This document shows, piece by piece, positions 1 to 8,841 of a stretch of 32,312 nucleotides of DNA. The DNA comes from Saprospiraceae bacterium (GTDB lineage: Bacteria; Bacteroidota; Bacteroidia; Chitinophagales; Saprospiraceae). The stretch spans positions 1 through 32,312 of the forward strand of contig JALWKB010000230.1 of NCBI GenBank assembly GCA_026996805.1, given 5' to 3'. The notes below the pieces were generated by a model. That model was not told where the DNA came from. It saw nothing but the letters and a program-made list of their open reading frames with translations, and did not search any database. Each line of letters starts with the position of its first letter. The stretch's first letter is position 1. The position numbers and the translations under genes were made by a program.

Positions 1-3000
1 TAGCTGGAGGATTCAAACCACTCGACGGCATCCATGCGCGTGTTGCGTATTTCAAAGCCCGAAGCCACCTTGAAATCCAGCGCCATATTGTAAAGGCCCT
101 GATGGGTTGGATTATGCACGGTGACCTCGACGACTACATCGGTATTCTGGCGGAGGGTGTCCAGTGAGAGAGGTTTGCCCTCGACGTCGAGATACCTGAG
201 CTGCACCTTGAGATTGTTTTCTATGGGTTGTTTGCGATCGAAGTACAGGGGCACGCCCTTGTTGAAGAAGTTGACGTAGACGGGATCGTCGTTGAGATTG
301 GTGATCGTCAAGCGCAGGGGAAAATCGGTGTATTTGAGTTCGACGATTTTATTATCCGCGCTCTTGATATGCTGTGTCTTCGACCCGTCGAATACCTCCA
401 CATCGATCGAGCTCGTCTTTGATGCACGCACGACGTGGGACAGTGCCAGCAGGGAGAAGGAAATTTCATGGGTGGTGAGATGTCTGTTTGAGGAGAGGGC
501 TTCCGCCACCTGTTGGGCGAGCGCTTGAGCTTGTCCCCAGCGGTTCATCCGCACGAGGGCATAGAGGGCCATGGCCCGATCGCGGTATTCCGATCCAAAG
601 GTCAAGTAGCTATCGCGATAGGAGGCGAAGACGATCTGCTGTTGGGGAGCGAGGAGCTGTTCGGCAATGTAGGATTTGCCCGTTTCGCTGTAGGCACAAG
701 CAAGGAGTACCTTGGCCAGTTGGGGGAGGTCTTTCATCGCCCGGAGTCGATTCATTGCCCCGTATTGCGGCCGGCCGCCAAGAGCCAGGGTGAAGAGCCG
801 GTAGGCCTGAAGTGTCTTTTGATAATCCTCTCCTCCTTCGTATTTGTCTCTATCGTACGAGTACTTCCCTGGAGACCATTCATTGGCTTGTCTTTCTTGA
901 TAATTCAGCCATATGCGGAGCATCTCATGGGACACGTAATAGCCCTTTTTCTTTGCTTCTATGAGGAAGTGGCCCGCATAGGTATTGGTCCATTCACGCA
1001 GACAGCACCCAGGCCAGAGGGTAAACGCACCGTCGTAGCGTTGACGAAGGGCAATGCGTGCTATGGTCGCCCGGATGTTGCGATCAATTTCGTCTCTTTG
1101 CTGATCGCTGAGCTGCATCACTTCTGTGAGAAACAATTGCGGAAAGCCCGACGAAGTAGTCTGCTCCAAGCAGCCGTAGGGATAGCGTATGAGATAATCG
1201 AGGCGGCGCGAGAGGTCAAACTTCGCGTAAGTCGACAGCGTCACTTTCAGCTCGTTGGTGCCTTCGGCTCCGAGAGGGTTGAATACAAAGGTCTTCTGCC
1301 TGCCCGGCGCCACTTCATCTGCGCTGAATTCCGCTATGGGGGGATTTTGGAGCTTGATCTCCAGATGCGTCGTATCGGTCGAGCGCTCTGCTCCTGAAGT
1401 AGCTGCAAAGCTCAGCGTCGTAAATCCGACTTTATCTCCCGTTTCGAGTATGAAATGGATGACCTTTTCGCCGGGGCGGTCAAAGCGCACGCGCTTCGTC
1501 TGCTTTCCCGAACCCTTGAAATGCGTGGTCTCGTACCGCATCTCCACGCGCACGTCTTTGATGTGCGCATCGCTGACCATCACCGTCACGGGCACGTTGA
1601 CCGTTTCGAATGGAGAGAGGCTCCTCGGAAGCGTGGGCAGGATCATCAGCGGATTTTTGACCTTGACGATTCGCTGGCCTTTGCCGTAGGCAAGGGTTTC
1701 GTCGTCGGCAGCCACCACCATCACGCGCACAGAGCCGATGTAATTCGGCATCGGTATGCGGTGCACGTTTTCGCCGCCCTCCTTCAAGTAGTAGGGGCCA
1801 ATAAAGCGCACGACGGGTTTGAAGCGCGAGAGCTTGTCCTTGCCCTCGGCCGAGAGGGCATCGTCGCCTCCGATGGCATACACGCCCATAAACTTGCCCT
1901 CGTAAGCGCCCAGTACGTAGTGGTACATGTCGAAGGTCTTCACGCCCAGCGCTTCGGTTTGATAAAAGGTCTCCCACGGTGAAGGTGTCTGGTAATTGGT
2001 CAGGTCCAGCAGACCCTCGTCGACGACAGCAAGGGTATAGGCCATGGCCTTGCCACTGCTCTCGCTGACGCGCACGACCATCTCCGACAGCGGGCGCACC
2101 TCATCGGGCACTTCAATCACAGGCTCGAGCTTGGTCTCCTTGTCTTCTACATATATTCGCCGTATGCCGTACAGTCGGATCGGCAAGTCGTTGTCGGGGT
2201 GGTGATAGGGCTGTATGAAATGGACGACGAGGTACACATTGGGCGTCATGTCCTTCGTGATGGGCAGTCGCACTTGATGTTGATCAGCTGAGACGTCGAC
2301 CCAGAAATGCCGCAGCACGCGCGATGCATTTTCGACACTGATCAATGCGCGCGCCTTCTCGGCAGCCGGCAAATTGATGATGCACTCCTCCCCTACGCGA
2401 TAGCGCTCTTTATCGGTCGAAAAGTTCAAAATCTCCGCCGCCTCATGGTCTGTGTCCGCTTCTTCATAGCCATAACTACTGACATACACGATTTTGCCGC
2501 TCGAATGCCCAGATGAGAGATTTTCAAAGCAGAGATAGATTCTGCCGTTCAAGCGTTCGGGAAAGCGCAGGGTGTAGTCATGCCTTCCCCCTCGGACGGT
2601 GATGGTATCCCCCTGCACGAACTGCAGGTACTCTTCTCTCAAATAGTTGTGATCGCTGCCGCTTCGGTATTCCCACCACCACCGATAGTCCACCTCGTAT
2701 AGCCGCACGGCCACCTTAGAAGTGCCTTTGACGAACTCGCCCGTTTCGTCGACAATGACGACGGGTACCTTGACGGGCACCTCGGTCTTGAGGCTCTCCC
2801 ACCAGCTCTCTCCACCTTCGAGTTTGAATCCGATGTACTCCCGATAGGGGGAGATGCGATAGTGGGCACGCCCAATGCTGAAATCACCCGAAGGCTCGAA
2901 CACCTTGGTATGGAGATAGAGATTGAGCAGGCCGGGCGCCCCCTCCGTGTCAAATCCGTCAATGGTTATGGAGGCATTGCCCTTATCGTCGAGTGCATCA

Positions 3001-5342
3001 TCGTAGAGGTAGACCATATCTTGATAAAACTCCTTGCGGAGGTCTTCGAAGATGTAGCCTTGTAAATTGGCAAATTGGGTAGAAGAACGCATTATAATGC
3101 CCTCGACGCGAGCACTTAGATTGGGCGAAATGCCGCCGTGCAGCCACTCGGCGTGGAGCTGGATCGTGGGCTTATTTTTCATCGCCAAGAGGGTGCCATC
3201 CTCGGGTGTAAAGAGAATCTTGAGCCGGTTGGGCTTGATGGTTTCGATCTTCAACTCCTTGGAAAACTGCCTGTCCCCTACGATGATCTTTGCTGTCCAC
3301 GTACCCGTCTTGGCCTCCTCAGGCACTGCAAACCGAAAGTCGTAAAAGCGATGAAACGATTCGGTATTGACGCGCCTCAAGAACAAGGTGTTTTCAGGGG
3401 TATATACCTCTAAGATCACCGGGTGGTTGTAGGGCAGGGTCTTGTCTTTGTCTTGTAGTATAAACTGTAGGAAGATCGAATCGCCCGGCCGCCACACGCC
3501 CCTCTCGGCATACACAAAGCCCTTGATGCCCTTTTTGGTCTTGACTCCGTCGACATCGAATACCGAGGTGGAGAGCGCCGAGGCATCATCGATGCGCAGA
3601 TAACCATACTCGTTTTGGCGACGCGCCACGAGGAAGAAGGGATTTTTGTCGAGCTGGACGTGTAGATACCCGTCGGCATCGGTTTCGTCTTCATAGATGA
3701 TTTCGCCTTGGTAGTTGTAAAACTGCAGCCTCACGGTTCCCGCCGGCTCGGCCGTGCGCAGATCGCGGACAAAGACGTCGAATGCGCGATTTTCGGTCTT
3801 CTTGACGACAATGCCCAAGTTCGAGCCAAACAAGTTGCGCACGATGTAGTTATCGGGATTGGCGTAATAGGCGATGTGGCAGGGATTCTTTCGATCCGAC
3901 CAATAATTGTAGTAATGCCAAGTCTGCGCAATGTCGTTGTAGCTGAAATACTGCTCACGAACTCTGTATTCGAGGAAGGGCATAAAATCGCGATCGACCG
4001 AGGGCTTGGATTCTTCCTCCGGACAATCGATCAAGGTGTGTCGCGGCAGAAAAGAGAGATAGATGCGGTAGAGCGCTCCGGGTTGGACCTCCATCAACTC
4101 GGACAAGTCGATGGCGAAGCTGTTCCACTTGCCGTAGTCGATATCGCTCTCCGAAGTCAGCTCAATATCCCGATCGAGTATCACACGCCCGACGCGGGCC
4201 AGCTCCGTAGACCCATCCCAATCGTTTACTTGAAAAAACTGGTGCACATTGGCATCGGCTATCCGCACGACGGTCAGCCGCACGGCCTTGAGATTGACCG
4301 CCTCAAACGGAAAGATAGTCCCCGAAGTAGTGGGCACGATCACACCCTTCGTCAGCGCACGTATCCTCGGCTTGAGCACTTCAAAATACACTGAGTGCTT
4401 GTATACACTATCCAGCTGTTTACCCTTGGCACTTCGGATGTGCCCATCAAAGATCACCGTTTTATCTCCGACCAGCCTTGTGGTGGGATAGATCTTGACG
4501 ACATTGCCCTTGATGAGCATCTTGAGCTCTTCGCCCGACTCGAGGTAGATCAATCCCTTGAGATCTTGCTTGGGATCAAGCGCCTTGGTAAAATACGCCT
4601 CCATGGTCTGCGATTCCTGATCCACAATGCGGAGGTTCGATAGTTTGAAATCGTTGATGGCAGGTACGGGTATGCGCTGCACGATGAGGGTATCGCCCCG
4701 ATCTTTACTGGTCTCAAAGCGCAACACCACCTCACTGGCCACATCCGTCCGACGGACGCTGTCGATCGTGAAATGGTGGATTTTCTCACTCCTGTTGTGA
4801 ATCCACCGCACGGGTAGCTCTCGTCCTTCCTGGGTGACCTTCAATCCACTCTCCACTTCGTCGGCGGGAATGTAATCCGACGAGGCGATGTCGCCCGATA
4901 GCGTACTCCATCGATCATCTCCGTATTTATACGAATGCAACCCGCTGACATTGAGCTCGACCTTGAGCGGTATAACTTGAAACTCAAAATCAAACTCGGC
5001 CTGATCGCGCGGCACATCAATGAGTTTACCGAGATAAAACACGCCCTTGTACCGCTGACCCGAGGGCAATGGCGCATCAGGAATGAATAAAAAAGTCCTG
5101 CGATCCTTAATCACCGCTCGTCCGCGTATCTTCGGAGTAAAGGAAAACAAGCTCTGTGGATCGATACGCGCGGATAGGGGCACATCGGCACGCAAGTGCA
5201 CGGTGATGAAATTCGAATTGGAAATGATCCCCGAGGTGTGCGACTCCACATAGTTGATAAAAGCGCTCCTGTCGGTCTTCTTTTCCTTGCAACCTACGAG
5301 GAGAACCATCGAGAGGACTACTGCGAAATACCACTTCTTCAT
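1..5342 (-). CDS. Alpha-2-macroglobulin family lipoprotein (bacterial A2M, thioester type), C-terminus truncated by left window edge
   Basis: Minus-strand frame starting at cat 5340-5342 (MKKWYFAVVLSMVLLVGCKEKKTDRS..., lipobox LVGC) stays in frame at points checked (3734, 1172, 35). Motif RYPYGCLEQTTSSGFP at about 1150-1195 is the canonical bacterial A2M thioester region (CLEQ). Also MG-type text such as AERGVWRPGDSIFLQFILQDKDKTLPYNHPV. Not in the ORF track because no stop lies in the window. Confidence 0.93.
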   Translation of the reverse strand, partial: MKKWYFAVVLSMVLLVGCKEKKTDRSAFINYVESHTSGIISNSNFITVHLRADVPLSARIDPQSLFSFTPKIRGRAVIKDRRTFLFIPDAPLPSGQRYKGVFYLGKLIDVPRDQAEFDFEFQVIPLKVELNVSGLHSYKYGDDRWSTLSGDIASSDYIPADEVESGLKVTQEGRELPVRWIHNRSEKIHHFTIDSVRRTDVASEVVLRFETSKDRGDTLIVQRIPVPAINDFKLSNLRIVDQESQTMEAYFTKALDPKQDLKGLIYLESGEELKMLIKGNVVKIYPTTRLVGDKTVIFDGHIRSAKGKQLDSVYKHSVYFEVLKPRIRALTKGVIVPTTSGTIFPFEAVNLKAVRLTVVRIADANVHQFFQVNDWDGSTELARVGRVILDRDIELTSESDIDYGKWNSFAIDLSELMEVQPGALYRIYLSFLPRHTLIDCPEEESKPSVDRDFMPFLEYRVREQYFSYNDIAQTWHYYNYWSDRKNPCHIAYYANPDNYIVRNLFGSNLGIVVKKTENRAFDVFVRDLRTAEPAGTVRLQFYNYQGEIIYEDETDADGYLHVQLDKNPFFLVARRQNEYGYLRIDDASALSTSVFDVDGVKTKKGIKGFVYAERGVWRPGDSIFLQFILQDKDKTLPYNHPVILEVYTPENTLFLRRVNTESFHRFYDFRFAVPEEAKTGTWTAKIIVGDRQFSKELKIETIKPNRLKILFTPEDGTLLAMKNKPTIQLHAEWLHGGISPNLSARVEGIIMRSSTQFANLQGYIFEDLRKEFYQDMVYLYDDALDDKGNASITIDGFDTEGAPGLLNLYLHTKVFEPSGDFSIGRAHYRISPYREYIGFKLEGGESWWESLKTEVPVKVPVVIVDETGEFVKGTSKVAVRLYEVDYRWWWEYRSGSDHNYLREEYLQFVQGDTITVRGGRHDYTLRFPERLNGRIYLCFENLSSGHSSGKIVYVSSYGYEEADTDHEAAEILNFSTDKERYRVGEECIINLPAAEKARALISVENASRVLRHFWVDVSADQHQVRLPITKDMTPNVYLVVHFIQPYHHPDNDLPIRLYGIRRIYVEDKETKLEPVIEVPDEVRPLSEMVVRVSESSGKAMAYTLAVVDEGLLDLTNYQTPSPWETFYQTEALGVKTFDMYHYVLGAYEGKFMGVYAIGGDDALSAEGKDKLSRFKPVVRFIGPYYLKEGGENVHRIPMPNYIGSVRVMVVAADDETLAYGKGQRIVKVKNPLMILPTLPRSLSPFETVNVPVTVMVSDAHIKDVRVEMRYETTHFKGSGKQTKRVRFDRPGEKVIHFILETGDKVGFTTLSFAATSGAERSTDTTHLEIKLQNPPIAEFSADEVAPGRQKTFVFNPLGAEGTNELKVTLSTYAKFDLSRRLDYLIRYPYGCLEQTTSSGFPQLFLTEVMQLSDQQRDEIDRNIRATIARIALRQRYDGAFTLWPGCCLREWTNTYAGHFLIEAKKKGYYVSHEMLRIWLNYQERQANEWSPGKYSYDRDKYEGGEDYQKTLQAYRLFTLALGGRPQYGAMNRLRAMKDLPQLAKVLLACAYSETGKSYIAEQLLAPQQQIVFASYRDSYLTFGSEYRDRAMALYALVRMNRWGQAQALAQQVAEALSSNRHLTTHEISFSLLALSHVVRASKTSSIDVEVFDGSKTQHIKSADNKIVELKYTDFPLRLTITNLNDDPVYVNFFNKGVPLYFDRKQPIENNLKVQLRYLDVEGKPLSLDTLRQNTDVVVEVTVHNPTHQGLYNMALDFKVASGFEIRNTRMDAVEWFESSS

Positions 5343-5744
5343 GACTTGGGTGTTTTTTTAACCATAACAATCGGCATGCGGTAAAATATTCACTACCTAC
5401 ACGCCGCTCGTATCAGTAGTGTGAAAGGGCATTTCGCAGGTGATTAGTCGCAGTCATTTGCACAGCGAGAGTGCCCGCTGCGTACACTCATGTCGTAAAT
5501 GCGCGATCTGCAATGCTCGAACACTTGACGCGTGGATGCTCCGATAAAACAACACTACACCCTAAGCCCCCAGGAGCAGCTTGAGGCCTGATCACCGCAA
5601 CGGGTGGAATGCCCAAAAGGCTGAGGGGATTCCATATCGAAACTCCCCCTACCGCAGGAGCAAGCGAACACCTGCCCTCCGGGCTATATATAAAAAAATG
5701 TGTATTCCGCCTCTTTGCGGATCGTGTAGGGAGGTCTGCCTACC

Positions 5745-6185
5745 TTACTTGTAGTACTTTTTCATCACAAACAAGGCGTGGATCACTCCCGGAAGCCAAC
5801 ACAGCATGGTGAGCAAGAGGTTGATAAGCCAGTCGTTGCCTTCCCAGTCGGAGAGTATGCCTATAGCCAACCACCCCAAGAAAAGGAGAGACAATATGAT
5901 GTACACCGCCTTGTCGATCTTGGGCTGTGCCTTCATTTCGGCGCGAAGTGATTGCTGTGTAGCCTTCAGCGTCTGGATTTGCTCGATCGACATGGTCCTC
6001 CCGGTGAGCTCCTCGTATTTCTGTGGAGTGAGCTGGAGAAAGGCCTCGACAGACATGCCAGCGATCGCTGGGTCGACCTTTGCCATCTGGGATTGCTCCT
6101 TCGGTACGACAGCCGTACCCACTGCAAAGGCAGGTGCCGAAAGCAATAACGCCATCAATAGTCCATACAACCGTCTCATACGCAT
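5745..6185 (-). CDS. YqaE/Pmp3-family membrane protein with N-terminal signal/hydrophobic segment
   Basis: ORF 5745..6233; C-terminus YIILSLLFLGWLAIGILSDWEGNDWLINLLLTMLCWLPGVIHALFVMKKYYK matches the YqaE/Pmp3 pattern (NLLLT.LCWLPGVIHA). Start placed at MRMRRLYGLLMALLLSAPAFA (6185) because a TATGTTTG box lies at 6227-6234 on the minus strand. Confidence 0.85.
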   Translation of the reverse strand: MRMRRLYGLLMALLLSAPAFAVGTAVVPKEQSQMAKVDPAIAGMSVEAFLQLTPQKYEELTGRTMSIEQIQTLKATQQSLRAEMKAQPKIDKAVYIILSLLFLGWLAIGILSDWEGNDWLINLLLTMLCWLPGVIHALFVMKKYYK

Positions 6186-6226
6186 GATTTTGATTGGGTT
6201 TGAATACTTTCGCTTCCAATTACGAG

Positions 6227-6234
6227 CAAACATA
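6227..6234 (-). promoter_or_regulatory. Bacteroidota -7 type promoter box (TATGTTTG, TAnnTTTG consensus)
   Basis: caaacata on + strand = TATGTTTG on - strand, about 42 nt upstream of the MRMRRL start. No clear -33 TTTG recognised. Confidence 0.4.
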
Positions 6235-6318
6235 CATTTTTCTCTTCAATCTACGCTTCCGTTCGAAGATTTCTACTCTTAAGTACTACAACAATAGCAG
6301 CACTTCCCGTTTTTTGTC

Positions 6319-6326
6319 TACCTTTG
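6319..6326 (+). promoter_or_regulatory. Bacteroidota -7 type promoter box (TACCTTTG) upstream of esterase
   Basis: TAnnTTTG match about 80 nt upstream of ATG 6408. No clear -33 box. Confidence 0.35.
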
Positions 6327-6407
6327 CTGTTGTACAAGGGGCCCACATCACTGTTGATTGATTTCCCGCCTTGCGTACATCGAAGGACCACAAATGCAAT
6401 TTCGGCC

Positions 6408-7421
6408 ATGAACAAGCCAGAACGAAGACGATCGACTACAATTTTACGCTACATCCTGCTATCCTCTGCCCTGACCGCTGTAGTGCTTTTCCTCACGGGC
6501 TGCTACAAGGAAGATCGCACCCCTGATCAAGGGGATGACGACAAGCTCGAGTGGAGGGTAGGCAAAAACAGCTACACTCTCGCCATCGGGGATACTGTGC
6601 GGCAATGGATCCTCTACGTGCCGGCGAGGTATTCCCCCGACCGCCCAGCCCCGCTGGTGTTGATGTTGCACGGCTCTTCGGGCACGGGAGAGAAGTTTTA
6701 CCGCATCAGTGGTTGGACGGCAGTAGCCGACCGCGTGGGCTGTGTGGTAGTGTTTCCTACGGCCCTGGCCTATCCGATCGTCTCCAAACAGCGACGCATC
6801 ACGCGATGGACGGAAGCCGAGCTTGCCGACGATTTGCCGCCGGGCTATCCCATCGTCGACGATGTGCCCTTCCTTCGGGAGCTAATACGGCGCATCGTGC
6901 GCAGCATGCACATCGACACGACGCGCATCTACGTGAGCGGCTTTTCCAACGGCGGCCGCTTCGTGGCCAATCGCCTGCTGCCCGAGATGAACGACCGCTT
7001 TGCGGCCTGTGCCGGCTGGGGCATCGGCTTTAACGCACCTACCGCCATCGACGGGCGCATTCCGCCGTATTTTCAAATCGTCGGTACCGACGACCAACGC
7101 CTTAAGGAGGGACTGATGTTGGACGAAAGCCTGCCCCACCACTCCCTCGAAGCGCTCCTGCAGTACGATGCCCTGCGCGAGCGTATACAGTACATGACGA
7201 CGAGCCTCGGTCTCACCGACCGCTATACCGAACATCCCAGGCTGCCCGCCTTCAACCGCATACGGTGGGCGGAGGCGCGATCGGCCAACGCCAGCGAAGC
7301 GACCCTCCTGCTCATCGACGGCCTTGCCCACGAGTACGCCAACGGCCGCAACAACCCACACGCCATCGACGCCGCCGAAGTACTCTGGCGGTGGTTTTCA
7401 ACCCACCAACTGCCCCAGTGA
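6408..7421 (+). CDS. PHB depolymerase / feruloyl-esterase-like alpha/beta hydrolase, lipoprotein
   Basis: ORF 6324..7421; likely start MNKPERRRST at 6408; lipobox FLTGC; LVLMLHGSSGTGEKFYRISGW...; nucleophile elbow GFSNGG; terminal His region GLAHEYANGRNN. Confidence 0.85.
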   Translation: MNKPERRRSTTILRYILLSSALTAVVLFLTGCYKEDRTPDQGDDDKLEWRVGKNSYTLAIGDTVRQWILYVPARYSPDRPAPLVLMLHGSSGTGEKFYRISGWTAVADRVGCVVVFPTALAYPIVSKQRRITRWTEAELADDLPPGYPIVDDVPFLRELIRRIVRSMHIDTTRIYVSGFSNGGRFVANRLLPEMNDRFAACAGWGIGFNAPTAIDGRIPPYFQIVGTDDQRLKEGLMLDESLPHHSLEALLQYDALRERIQYMTTSLGLTDRYTEHPRLPAFNRIRWAEARSANASEATLLLIDGLAHEYANGRNNPHAIDAAEVLWRWFSTHQLPQ

Positions 7422-7454
7422 GCTGACGTACTGCCGGAAGAGCTTCTGAAGTCT

Positions 7455-7590
7455 ACGCCGTGTGAGGGGCCCGGAGGGCGCCGCGCCGATAGGCGACGGC
7501 GGTCCGAGCCCGCAGGGCGAAGGACCGAACGAACAGTGAGCCCGAAGGGGCCCGACCCGAAGCCCGCAAGGGCGAAGGGGCACACCCCTA
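7455..7590. repeat. Cluster of short GC-rich palindromes (GCCCGCAGGGC, GCCCGAAGGGGCCC, GCCCGCAAGGGC), REP-like spacer element
   Basis: Palindromic cores at 7508-7518, 7540-7553 and 7562-7573 with the recurrent context 'gcccg(a)nagggcgaagg'; immediately 3' of the esterase gene. Confidence 0.6.
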
Positions 7591-8008
7591 TCCCTTTCCC
7601 TACGGCATCCATCACGCACTTCGATAGTAGGATGAGACAAATGCATTATGATTTTTTGATATGTATAAAATGTTGATTTAAAATTGTTTTTTCAGAATTC
7701 AAAGTGGTTTTTCCATGCGGTGTCGGAATCCCACGGTGCAGGATGAGCGGGGAATTTCAAGCGCTAGGATGCTTTCCACGGTGCCATTTCGACCGACTCC
7801 TCTCGGCAAGAGCCCTTAATTGAGCACGTTCGCTTTCATGAGCGCTTTCGGCCAACGGCGCCAGTGGGCGTACACCTTCCGGAGGACCCGTGTGCCCGTA
7901 TAGGGTGCAATAATGCCCTCCTCGATGACAAGGTCCGAAGCGCTCTATCAACTCCCTGCCGACTACTCTTTTGTGCCGAGCTTTCCCTTCGAGCCGCACG
8001 CGTAGTAC

Positions 8009-8185
8009 CTAACATTTTCGGCTGTGCATGTCTCGACGTTCGTCATGGACATAGATGGCATAATCATCGCGGGTGTCGCGGTAGGTAAACCATACCCCAT
8101 CCAATCCGCCGAGCCGCCGTAGGATCAGCAGGGCGTCTTCGTGACTGGTATACTTCGTCGCTATTTCGCCAAATTTTGTCCACAC
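8009..8185 (-). pseudogene. Short orphan open frame, probable gene remnant (VWTKFGEIATKYTSHEDALLILRRLGGLDGVWFTYRDTRDDYAIYVHDERRDMHSRKC*)
   Basis: Protein-like composition but bounded by in-frame stops with no ATG (only GTG); sits in a stretch with no intact gene. Confidence 0.3.
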
Positions 8186-8433
8186 CTATCGTTGCATTTT
8201 TGATCGTGCAGGATATCGTGCATCTGCTTGTCTGGCCGCCTTCCGATAGGTCGATACGGTGCGTGGTACTCCATCGGAGGACGAACACTTTATTATTACT
8301 GTCTCATAATTATGAACACTTTCCTTGCACGACGAGGTGCACACCCCCTACTGCGATGCCGCTCTTCACAGGGTATCGGAGTTGGACACCGCATTTTTCG
8401 CTTTGGGCCGTTTGCTTGGGGCGAGGGGTGCCG

Positions 8434-8679
8434 TTAGTTCTTGTTCAGGCCGTACACTTCCACGATTTTGCCGTTGGGGGCAAAGACGTATCGCACGGTG
8501 CTATTGACGGTCTTCCACTGGTGGCGGCGCAGGTCGTAGTAACGGAAGTCGGTGTTGAGGAGGTAGGTGCTGTCGTTTTCGCGGCGTATCCAACGAACGG
8601 TATTGCTGGAGTTTTTGGTGCGCTTCCACGCTCGGTAATACGCCTTTGGGCATCTGCTCTGTTGTCCAATCTTCGCATT
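8434..8679 (-). pseudogene. C-terminal remnant of a gene lacking a start (…KAYYRAWKRTKNSSNTVRWIRRENDSTYLLNTDFRYYDLRRHQWKTVNSTVRYVFAPNGKIVEVYGLNKN*)
   Basis: Open frame from upstream stop (8680-8682) to stop at 8434-8436, no ATG in frame, coherent protein-like sequence; abuts the AT-rich island. Confidence 0.4.
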
Positions 8680-8841
8680 TTACACTCCATACTATCAATC
8701 AATTACAGTCACATTATGTATATTTGAGTTGACAACAAGATGTAATGTATAACAGAAGACAGGCATCTTCGACAAAAAACTAATGTTTTATGTCGTATTA
8801 TATTGATATTCTTCATTTTACACACATAAATTTAATATAAT

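Noticed and set aside
228-5384. About 25 plus- and minus-strand ORFs of 60-294 aa in the track (e.g. 513..1397, 3708..4394)
   Set aside because: They overlap the continuous minus-strand A2M reading frame, which carries recognisable domains; the listed ORFs are antisense or off-frame shadows.
5740-6219. 159-aa minus ORF overlapping the YqaE-like gene
   Set aside because: Off-frame shadow; the 5745..6233 frame carries the YqaE/Pmp3 motif and signal sequence.
6551-7361. ORFs 6551..7033 (+) and 6882..7361 (-)
   Set aside because: Off-frame or antisense to the esterase, which has lipobox and GxSxG motifs.
8064-8288. Transposase remnant considered for the 7.6-8.7 kb debris
   Set aside because: No recognisable transposase motif or terminal inverted repeats; left as unidentified gene remnants.
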